The notes beneath the pieces are model-generated. The model ran no database searches and was not told where the DNA came from. It saw only the letters and a program-made list of their open reading frames with translations. DNA of 35,597 nucleotides from assembly GCA_030696845.1 (NCBI GenBank), contig JAUYRJ010000051.1:1-35597 (forward strand), in the 5' to 3' direction. The DNA is from Polynucleobacter sp. Lineage in GTDB: Bacteria > Pseudomonadota > Gammaproteobacteria > Burkholderiales > Burkholderiaceae. The stretch's first letter is position 1; each line of letters starts with the position of its first letter. Shown here piece by piece: positions 1 to 5,402 of this stretch. The position numbers and the translations under genes are program-made.

Positions 1-1006
1 GAGTGAGTAGGTCATTTGTTAGGTCAATATTGGGTGGAATGAAGTGTAGAGCCCTGATTTCTGCTAAAGGCACGCGAGTGGCTGTTGGATTATCTGGATC
101 AAAGTGCACATCTCGATTAAATTTACGCACGCCACGGCAAATGACAAAGATTAATTCATCCGGAAGATGCACATGCTTATTCGCCAAATATTCCGGGTAG
201 TCAAATTGCCCTAGAGGCCATTCTTCCTGAATATCAAAGTAACGCAATAGGGCAATTTTGGCTCGCTTGAGCTTTTCAGTATTGTCGCTAGTAGCGGATT
301 TGCGGGCTTTTTCAAGAATACGGGTTTGGGTAGTGTCCGTGTACCACTTTATAAAGTCTTTTTTAGCAATATTGGTTTCTCTTGCATAGCGAATGACAGT
401 TGCGTATTCGCTAATCCGTTTGTTGTACCTTTTATTGTCATCATCACTTCGTCTTGGAAAGATAAACCGTACTAAAAGACCTTCATTAGGCGTATTGCTT
501 TGGATCTTTTCTAAAGTGGCTTGATAGTAGGCTTTAATGGTGTTGTAAAAGAAATCGGCATCGGGATTGTTTTCAATTGCTTCATACATGCCATAGCAAT
601 CACGTAGTGCTTCACGCAGCTTTACGGTTTCTCTATTGGTCAGTTTGGCTAAACGATTACGTAAGGTTTCTGCTTGCTTAAATAGGTGGTGATGACGCTT
701 AGTGCGATCAGCGCTGTCTGCCAAAAACACTTCATAGCCAGTGTCGCGCTTTGCGGGTGCTTGTTCTTTGACTTTCTTGATTGGCTTTACCTTAGCCGTT
801 TTAACTGGGGTATTGCGTGTTTTAACCGTATTGACTTGCTTAACCACGCTATCGTGTTTGGCGGCAATAGTGCTACGGTTCTTAATACTTTCTGCCAGCT
901 TTTCGGTCTTGGACTTAGCTGCTTCTTGGCGCTCAAGCTCCAAGCGCTTTTGCGCTGCTTGGCTTAAGACTTTTTGTTGCTTCTTTTTGGTGATATTGGC
1001 GGACAT
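1..1006 (-). CDS. Hypothetical protein, partial (runs off left edge)
   Basis: An open frame on the minus strand starts at ATG 1006 and remains open to the left edge, giving 335 complete codons without a stop. AAGGAA lies 8 bases upstream of the ATG. The first ~85 residues are rich in Lys, Gln and Ala (begins MSANITKKKQQKVLSQAAQK) and look disordered or coiled. The remainder is a mixed, probably globular region that includes FYNTIKAYYQATLEKIQ, LVRFIFPRRSDDDNKRYNKR and ALLRYFDIQEEWPLGQFDYP. No catalytic motif, signal peptide or membrane segment was seen and I do not recognise the family. It is transcribed divergently from the small recombinase at 1340. The length of clean frame and the good ribosome binding site argue that it is real; the function is unknown. 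Confidence 0.75.
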   Translation of the reverse strand, partial: MSANITKKKQQKVLSQAAQKRLELERQEAAKSKTEKLAESIKNRSTIAAKHDSVVKQVNTVKTRNTPVKTAKVKPIKKVKEQAPAKRDTGYEVFLADSADRTKRHHHLFKQAETLRNRLAKLTNRETVKLREALRDCYGMYEAIENNPDADFFYNTIKAYYQATLEKIQSNTPNEGLLVRFIFPRRSDDDNKRYNKRISEYATVIRYARETNIAKKDFIKWYTDTTQTRILEKARKSATSDNTEKLKRAKIALLRYFDIQEEWPLGQFDYPEYLANKHVHLPDELIFVICRGVRKFNRDVHFDPDNPTATRVPLAEIRALHFIPPNIDLTNDLLT

Positions 1007-1058
1007 AAAAAGTATTCCTTAGCGTAATACTTGTGAATCTTAGCAGTAGTTCCTGGCA

Positions 1059-1104
1059 GCCAATAAAAGCCATCAATTGCCAATAAATCGTGGCAGATCA
1101 GCCA
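1059..1104. repeat. Helically phased GCCA repeats
   Basis: GCCA occurs at 1059, 1069 and 1079, exactly one helical turn apart, in the decamers gccaataaaa, gccatcaatt and gccaataaat. The first and third share the nonamer GCCAATAAA. A further GCCA at 1101 pairs with TGGC at 1091 as a short inverted repeat. Such spacing suits a protein that binds one face of the DNA, but this is inference from spacing only. Confidence 0.5.
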
Positions 1105-1132
1105 CAAAAAACCGTCAAATTCACTGGTTTTT

Positions 1133-1168
1133 GCACTCAACACATAATTGTTGAATTGTGTTGAGTGC
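1133..1168. promoter_or_regulatory. Perfect 12-bp inverted repeat, candidate operator
   Basis: GCACTCAACACA (1133-1144) is mirrored exactly by TGTGTTGAGTGC (1157-1168) with 12 bases between. It lies between two divergent genes, and no T-run follows either arm, so an operator or recombinase/accessory site is more likely than a terminator. The centre-to-centre distance of 24 bp would put both arms on nearly the same DNA face. Confidence 0.5.
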
Positions 1169-1339
1169 TTGTAACCACTTGAAAATCAAGCGGTAATTTT
1201 TCAGTAAATTTCGGTTGAAAAACCCATCAATCTGAGTGTATTTAGAGCTTAATTCATGGCCAATTTTGGTAGGAATTTGGCAAATCTGACTACAAAATAT
1301 AAGTACATATAAGCAAAGGCAGCGACCAACGGAGGGTAT

Positions 1340-1906
1340 ATGGCACAAGCAAGAGCATTAAATGATGATGAACTAGAAAAAGCATTGAACTACGCAGCAA
1401 CAACTAAAGCGGGCTTGCGTAATCGCGCAATACTGCTGTTAACGCATTTAGCTGGTATGCGTATAGGAGAAGTAGCAAGTGTGCGCTACTGCGATGTTTT
1501 AAGCAGCGATAACCAGGTATTAAGTGAAATCCACTTAGCGGCTAATCAGACTAAGGGCAGTAAAAGTAGGGTGGTACTGTTATCTGAGCGTATGCAGCGT
1601 GAGCTTGCTCATTACATTGCCGCCCATCCACCAAGAGACCTTATAAAACCCTTGTTCCCAACCCAAAGAGCCCATGGTTTTACGCCAAATACCTTAACCC
1701 ACGTGATAAATGGCTTATATAGACAAGCTGGATTAAATGGCGCAACTACGCATAGTGGACGCAGAGGCTTTTTGACCCGTTTAAGTGAGAAGGGTGTATC
1801 TGTGCGGGTAATGATGCAGCTAGCTGGCCACAGTCAGATGTCGACTACACAGCGTTACATTGATACCAGGCCTGACGTTCTACGTAATGCTGTGGAGCTA
1901 TTGTGA
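1340..1906 (+). CDS. Small tyrosine recombinase, catalytic domain only
   Basis: The 188-residue protein contains the full active-site set of tyrosine recombinases: Arg41 in AGMRIGEV, a Lys72 candidate in the NQTKGSK hairpin, His138 and Arg141 in HSGRRGF, His164 in LAGHSQMS and the nucleophile Tyr173 in TTQRYID. The usual N-terminal core-binding domain (about 100 residues) is missing. It has not been cut off by a wrong start: a TAA stands in frame at 1310-1312 and a strong GGAGG (1331-1335) sits 4 bases before the ATG. The protein should cut and rejoin DNA, for example resolving multimers or inverting or excising a segment; its target is unknown. Its 3' end overlaps the convergent gene at 1898 by nine bases. 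Single-domain recombinases of this type are known in mobile DNA; the exact role here is inference. Confidence 0.85.
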   Translation: MAQARALNDDELEKALNYAATTKAGLRNRAILLLTHLAGMRIGEVASVRYCDVLSSDNQVLSEIHLAANQTKGSKSRVVLLSERMQRELAHYIAAHPPRDLIKPLFPTQRAHGFTPNTLTHVINGLYRQAGLNGATTHSGRRGFLTRLSEKGVSVRVMMQLAGHSQMSTTQRYIDTRPDVLRNAVELL

Positions 1907-2797
1907 TGTCGCCAGAATTCGAGCTTTTTCCTTTTTAATCCATGCAGTTTTTTCTAACAGGATTTCATTAAATTCCACTGGATCAAACTTTACAAAGTGT
2001 TTGGGCTTGGATTGCGAAGGGAATATCCCGCGAGCAGCATTCTCAGCAATGTAACTAGCGGTTTTGAGTTTACGAGAGGTCATTTGCTCTAATGTACGCA
2101 TACTATCAAATGCATCTGGGTCTGGGCTTCTACCTTTTCTATTCTTTTTAATCTTGCATTCCTCGCCAATCTGCCACAGCTTCCAGTCAGGTCTTGCGGA
2201 TCTAATATAGAGAACGCTCATGGCATCTATAACGTTTTGCACGTGCGTATCTTTGGCTGCTAATGAATATTTAGGCTTTGCAGGTTCGGCCGGTGCTTGA
2301 ATATGCTTATCCAACAAAGCTTTAATCTCTTTTAGTACCTTCTGTCTTGTAGTATCGAGTGGAATAGCTAATAAGATAGCCGGCGGCTTATTTAATTTCA
2401 GCCTAGTGGTATCTAGATACCTTGCTACTGCTTCATTGACCTTGGCTTTGTCTGAGTTACCACCCCTGGCAAATTTATAGATGGGCACTGTTGTTGATGG
2501 TGCCCCTTGAATTCCAAATAAATCAACGCCACGCTCAACCCACCAAGTCTTAAACAGATACTTTTGTATATCGCCAAAAGCATCGTATATCTCTAGTACC
2601 TTTTCAAAATCTGCCGGCAGTCGATCTTGATCAGCTTTGGATAACTTGCCTTTCTTCGCTCTATAGCGCCTGGCTAATTCATAGCTGGGGCTAAGCGCCA
2701 AAAACTCAAACCAAAACCGATAGAGGCGATGCACCTCTACGAATTTCCCATCCCTTTGAAAGTCTGATTTGAGGATAGCTAACGGGTTTTTTGCCAT
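1898..2797 (-). CDS. Hypothetical protein, 299 aa
   Basis: A soluble, Lys/Arg-rich protein with no signal peptide or membrane segment. The N-terminal half has many aromatic residues (VHRLYRFWFEFLALSPSYEL, then LFKTWWVERGVDLFG around residues 85-100). The middle has a run KLNKPPAILLAIPLDTTRQK followed by a predicted helix, and the C-terminal half holds a basic KIKKNRKGRSPDPDAF segment. I do not recognise the family; DNA binding is possible from charge but not shown. It has its own upstream region with a good promoter match and dyads (2810-2866), no strong ribosome binding site before the ATG, and is convergent with the small recombinase, overlapping it by nine bases. Confidence 0.75.
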   Translation of the reverse strand: MAKNPLAILKSDFQRDGKFVEVHRLYRFWFEFLALSPSYELARRYRAKKGKLSKADQDRLPADFEKVLEIYDAFGDIQKYLFKTWWVERGVDLFGIQGAPSTTVPIYKFARGGNSDKAKVNEAVARYLDTTRLKLNKPPAILLAIPLDTTRQKVLKEIKALLDKHIQAPAEPAKPKYSLAAKDTHVQNVIDAMSVLYIRSARPDWKLWQIGEECKIKKNRKGRSPDPDAFDSMRTLEQMTSRKLKTASYIAENAARGIFPSQSKPKHFVKFDPVEFNEILLEKTAWIKKEKARILATSQ

Positions 2798-2809
2798 TTT
2801 TTGCGATTA

Positions 2810-2866
2810 TTTTGTTGACTAACTTTATTGAAATTATTTCAGTCAATCGAGAAATAGTCAACAAAA
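2810..2866 (-). promoter_or_regulatory. Promoter with nested dyads upstream of the 299-aa gene
   Basis: On the minus strand TTGACT (2861-2856) is followed after exactly 17 bases by AATAAT (2838-2833), a good sigma-70-type match that would start transcription near 2826, about 30 bases before the ATG at 2797. A perfect 12-bp inverted repeat TTTTGTTGACTA (2810-2821) / TAGTCAACAAAA (2855-2866) encloses the promoter. A 13-bp palindrome TGAAAT-T-ATTTCA (2829-2841) covers the -10 element. A repressor or autoregulator binding here would block the promoter. Promoter and operator roles are inferred from sequence only. Confidence 0.5.
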
Positions 2867-2917
2867 GAATATGCTTGATTCATGGTGAAAACAAGCTGTA
2901 TTTGCCATCGCTGCAGC

Positions 2918-3023
2918 CGCTTTTTAAGCGCTCACGTGCGTGACAGTTAGCTCTTTAACAACCCAGTCTGTAAGCAGCCCGTGCCATTTCAAAGCGCACA
3001 GCTGCCGTATTGCCGATTTTTTT
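2918..3023 (+). promoter_or_regulatory. Structured leader with perfect boxA-type antitermination sequence
   Basis: GCTCTTTAACAA at 2950-2961 matches the boxA core of E. coli rRNA leaders, the RNA site for the NusB-NusE antitermination complex, at all twelve bases. Upstream are small hairpins (CGCTT-TTT-AAGCG at 2918-2930 and TCACG-TG-CGTGA at 2932-2943). Downstream is a larger foldable element: GCAGC (2974-2978) with GCTGC (3001-3005) and inside it GTGC (2981-2984) with GCAC (2996-2999). Seven T residues follow at 3017-3023, eleven bases beyond the stem. The leader ends in the ribosome binding site AAGGAG (3032-3037) of the first of four small genes. The upstream promoter was not pinned down. 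Antitermination is an inference from the motif. Confidence 0.6.
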
Positions 3024-3043
3024 AATTAAACAAGGAGATTTAT

Positions 3044-3538
3044 ATGAAAGCAAACTTTCAGTCAGTAGTTAACGGAAAAACTAAACGCTCTTATATGGGC
3101 GTTAACGTGATTCTGACGTTTAACACGCCGAATAGCGCAGGTGAGTCACAGGAATTTTTTGATTTAGCAATTCCTGTGAATTGTCTCGAGTCTGACGCGA
3201 TTACATTTTTTGATGAGAAGCTTTTTAAGCGAATTGTCAAAAAGTGTAAGCAGTTAAATCGCAAACTAAGCGACCTCATCAAGATTAGCACTTGTAGCAA
3301 TTGGGATGTTTTTGAGGAAAAAACTAAACAACCTGCATTGCCTGAATTGGGCCATAGCTGTAAATGGTTCTTCGGCAACGGTCGCACTGATCTTGATGCA
3401 TGGGAGATGAATTTGATTCATCGCTATGGATTTGGAACAGATGTCGATATGAGTTGGGTGGCTGATATGCGCAATCATCCCGATCTAAATGGATGCCTGC
3501 GTGATGTGCAGCAACCTCAACAAGCATTATCTAATTAA
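3044..3538 (+). CDS. Hypothetical protein, 164 aa, first gene of small-gene operon
   Basis: The ATG follows AAGGAG by six bases, an excellent ribosome binding site. The protein (begins MKANFQSVVNGKTKRSYMGV) has an N-terminal half with alternating hydrophobic residues typical of beta structure (VNVILTFNT, EFFDLAIPV). A basic middle follows (KLFKRIVKKCKQLNRKL), then a C-terminal part with Cys, Trp and acidic residues (GHSCKWFFGNGRTDLDAWEM). No signal peptide or membrane segment. I do not recognise the family. It opens a four-gene plus-strand row (3044-4847) whose members each have a clear AAGGA-type site and gaps of 17 to 66 bases, all downstream of the boxA-type leader. Confidence 0.75.
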   Translation: MKANFQSVVNGKTKRSYMGVNVILTFNTPNSAGESQEFFDLAIPVNCLESDAITFFDEKLFKRIVKKCKQLNRKLSDLIKISTCSNWDVFEEKTKQPALPELGHSCKWFFGNGRTDLDAWEMNLIHRYGFGTDVDMSWVADMRNHPDLNGCLRDVQQPQQALSN

Positions 3539-3555
3539 TTTAAAGGAACAAAAAA

Positions 3556-3978
3556 ATGTTTACACAAACTAAAAAGCAGCCTTGTGCAGTAGCTATGACA
3601 GATCTTGGAACTTCTACGGTAATTTTGACTGACAAGGAAGAAATTGAGCAAATTTTGCATGAATATGAAACAGCTCCAGACCATGTTTGGTGTGATGGAC
3701 GCGGCAAGCGGTATATGTATTTGATGCTCAAGCAGGTTCTGCAATGCAAAGATAAGCACTTTAACAAGCATCCTGAGTTAATTACTCAATCCAATCAAGA
3801 CTGGGTCGACTTTTGTGATGACTGCATTTTGCTGTTCTTGTTGGATGTGCATTTGAATGAGAAGCCGGTGCAGTTAATTCACCCTCAGTCTTATGCCGAG
3901 CAAATTCAACATGCGCAGTTTGATGCAACAAACGGACAGATGCCAGTGTTGCTCGATGGCATCCCTGTTATGCAGTAA
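3556..3978 (+). CDS. Hypothetical acidic protein, 140 aa
   Basis: The start is preceded by AAAGGAAC. The protein is small and acidic (about 20 Asp/Glu against 11 Lys/Arg by hand count) with several Cys residues (PCAVAM, VWCDGRG, LQCKDKH, FCDDCIL), not arranged as an obvious zinc finger. A very hydrophobic stretch CILLFLLDV lies near residue 90 but is too short and too flanked by charge for a confident membrane segment. The family is not recognised. It follows the 164-residue gene by 17 bases and is followed by a strong hairpin (3989-4011) and the 121-residue gene, so co-transcription is likely. Confidence 0.7.
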   Translation: MFTQTKKQPCAVAMTDLGTSTVILTDKEEIEQILHEYETAPDHVWCDGRGKRYMYLMLKQVLQCKDKHFNKHPELITQSNQDWVDFCDDCILLFLLDVHLNEKPVQLIHPQSYAEQIQHAQFDATNGQMPVLLDGIPVMQ

Positions 3979-3988
3979 TCCATCGGGA

Positions 3989-4011
3989 GGGTCAGCGCTA
4001 CATGCTGACCC
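3989..4011 (+). other. Intercistronic 8-bp perfect hairpin
   Basis: GGGTCAGC (3989-3996) and GCTGACCC (4004-4011) form a perfect stem with a seven-base loop, directly after the stop of the 140-residue gene. No T-run follows, so it is not a classic intrinsic terminator. It may protect or process the upstream message or set the ratio between the two halves of the operon; this is inference. Confidence 0.55.
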
Positions 4012-4044
4012 ACATTAATCGGTAAGTAACCAAAGGAGAATGAA

Positions 4045-4410
4045 ATGATTGCAAATGAATTAATGCAAGAGCGGCAAGATTATTTGTTGATGCCTAAGAA
4101 AGTTTATGGCATTTGTTTGGTGTTTGAAGAAGGATTTTGTCCGGAGGATAGCTTGATTGAGTCTGTTATCAACTGGGCAAAGAGTGCTCGCACGCTGGGA
4201 TTTGTAGAAGATCCTTACGACATTGAGTTTGATGACGATGATTTTGGTGATGGAATTATGGTTTCTCTTAAGTGGGGGCAAGAAATTGATGCTATTTCCT
4301 TGGAAATCATTGAGCTAGTTTCCAGCTTTTTTGCTACAAATTATCCAAATTCAGGCTGCAAAGAAGTTCAGGTTTGCATCTCAATGGGCAGCAAAGTAAT
4401 TGCCCATTAA
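4045..4410 (+). CDS. Hypothetical highly acidic protein, 121 aa
   Basis: AAGGAG lies six bases before the ATG. By hand count there are 22 Asp/Glu and only 8 Lys/Arg, with a dense acidic patch DIEFDDDDFGD around residues 59-69. Alternating segments (KVYGICLVFEEG, GIMVSLKWGQE, EVQVCISMGS) suggest a small alpha/beta domain. No signal peptide, no membrane span, no recognised family. The charge resembles that of small DNA-mimic or anti-defence proteins of mobile elements, but charge alone is weak evidence and no function is claimed. It is the third gene of the row. Confidence 0.7.
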   Translation: MIANELMQERQDYLLMPKKVYGICLVFEEGFCPEDSLIESVINWAKSARTLGFVEDPYDIEFDDDDFGDGIMVSLKWGQEIDAISLEIIELVSSFFATNYPNSGCKEVQVCISMGSKVIAH

Positions 4411-4448
4411 AAACGCAAATTCACATTTTAATTATTAAGGAGAGGTAT

Positions 4449-4847
4449 ATGAAGAATGAATCAATGGTAGAGGTCGACCTTGCCGGCTATGGTATTAATT
4501 GCAGTGTTACTGTTCCCGCGGAAATGTTTTTTGAATTGCTGCACATTATTCCGGAAATGATTGATCGTATTGGATTTGAGGACTCAGAAAAGCAATATTT
4601 CGCAATGCTTGCTAAGATCAAATCTCAATATCAATCTATGCCATCATTGCGCTGGGGTGATATGGATGAGGATACGGAGGTGTTTTTGCGTATGTGTCAG
4701 ATGATCGCTGTTCTTGGGTCATATCTCCATGACATTGCATTGAAGCTGTCTGGAGATGGTATTGCTGACTACATGACTCAAGTTGGGGGTATTAATGTGA
4801 CTAAGCAGGTCGAGGCAGGTTTAATTCCGGTGGAGCAATTTCATTAA
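4449..4847 (+). CDS. Hypothetical acidic protein, 132 aa
   Basis: The frame is open further upstream to 4374, overlapping the preceding gene, but the ATG at 4449 is chosen because AAGGAGAGG (4437-4445) lies just before it. The protein (begins MKNESMVEVDLAGYGINCSV) is acidic (about 20 Asp/Glu to 9 Lys/Arg) and largely helical in appearance, with an acidic knot RWGDMDEDTEVF near residues 68-79 and a hydrophobic helix MIAVLGSYLHDIAL after it. It is not recognised. It is the last gene of the four-gene row and ends just before a hairpin shared with the convergent 158-residue gene. Confidence 0.7.
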   Translation: MKNESMVEVDLAGYGINCSVTVPAEMFFELLHIIPEMIDRIGFEDSEKQYFAMLAKIKSQYQSMPSLRWGDMDEDTEVFLRMCQMIAVLGSYLHDIALKLSGDGIADYMTQVGGINVTKQVEAGLIPVEQFH

Positions 4848-4856
4848 TCAGGTATT

Positions 4857-4881
4857 AGCTAAGCGTCTTCTGCGTTTAGCT
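4857..4881. terminator. Hairpin between convergent genes, likely bidirectional terminator
   Basis: AGCTAAGCG (4857-4865) pairs with CGTTTAGCT (4873-4881) through nine pairs, one of them G-T, with a seven-base loop. It lies at the junction of the plus-strand small-gene row (stop at 4847) and the minus-strand gene ending at 4876, whose stop codon is inside the stem. There is no strong T-run on either strand, so efficiency may be modest. Confidence 0.5.
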
Positions 4882-5352
4882 CCCAAACCCAGCCAAACTT
4901 AACTGTTTCTCAACATCCCTAAAGGCCAACTCTATGTTGGCCTTTTTTACATCCTTCGCACTTGGCGATACAAATACGTATCTGCCTTGGGTGGTTACTT
5001 TGATCTCCACTAAGCCTAGCTGCGTCTTAAATTCGTAGTTGGCAGTAAATCTCGGCACTAGTTCACCCTTGTAATACTTATGCGTGACCAAAAGCTTGGC
5101 TTTCGCTGCTTTAGGCAAAGTCCAGTAGTCATTCAAATCCGTATCGCAGCGTTTAATCAAAGTTTTCACTGCTGCTAGTGCATCTTTCTTAGGCAGCTTC
5201 TTGAGTTGTGGCAACTCCTTGGTCAAATCCTCGCCGCCTTCCAATCTAGTCTCCACCTGTTTGAAATGCGACAGGTCACAAGCTCGCTCCATGCTAAGTT
5301 TTAAAGCAGCGTTGGCTTTGCGTTCAAAGAAGGTCTGAATAAATGGGGTCAT
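4876..5352 (-). CDS. Hypothetical protein, 158 aa, downstream of integrase
   Basis: A soluble, basic and helical-looking N-terminal part (begins MTPFIQTFFERKANAALKLS, with LPQLKKLPKKDALAAVKTLI) is followed by a short beta-rich part (RFTANYEFKTQLGLVEIKVT). No helix-turn-helix could be assigned by eye and the family is not recognised. It begins 50 bases after the stop of the integrase on the same strand with only a weak GGTGA-type binding site, so it is probably read from the integrase message. A recombination-directionality or other accessory role is possible by position but unproven. Confidence 0.65.
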   Translation of the reverse strand: MTPFIQTFFERKANAALKLSMERACDLSHFKQVETRLEGGEDLTKELPQLKKLPKKDALAAVKTLIKRCDTDLNDYWTLPKAAKAKLLVTHKYYKGELVPRFTANYEFKTQLGLVEIKVTTQGRYVFVSPSAKDVKKANIELAFRDVEKQLSLAGFGS

Positions 5353-5402
5353 CTGATCACCATAGCCGTGAGGTATTGAGCAAAGTAGTGTGTATTCATG
5401 AT

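Larger units (their letters stand above)
1007..1339. other. 333-base divergent intergenic region with repeats and a 12-bp dyad
   Basis: No convincing gene lies here. It separates a minus-strand gene (start 1006) from a plus-strand recombinase (start 1340), so promoters for both should be inside it. It contains phased GCCA repeats (1059-1104), a perfect 12-bp inverted repeat (1133-1168) and a smaller AAAAACC/GGTTTTT inverted repeat just before that dyad. The last 140 bases are A+T-rich and end with a strong GGAGG at 1331-1335 for the recombinase. Confidence 0.6.

Noticed and set aside
686..1022. Two overlapping plus-strand frames of about 93 residues
   Set aside because: They lie opposite the long minus-strand gene running off the left edge, have odd hydrophobic/Cys composition and no ribosome binding sites; they are shadows.
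1059..1168. CRISPR-like array
   Set aside because: The repeats are only 4 to 9 bases with a 10-base period; there are no spacer-sized units and no cas genes.
1121..1348. Minus-strand 75-residue frame over the dyad region
   Set aside because: It overlaps the strong start of the small recombinase and the inverted repeat, and has no ribosome binding site or sensible composition.
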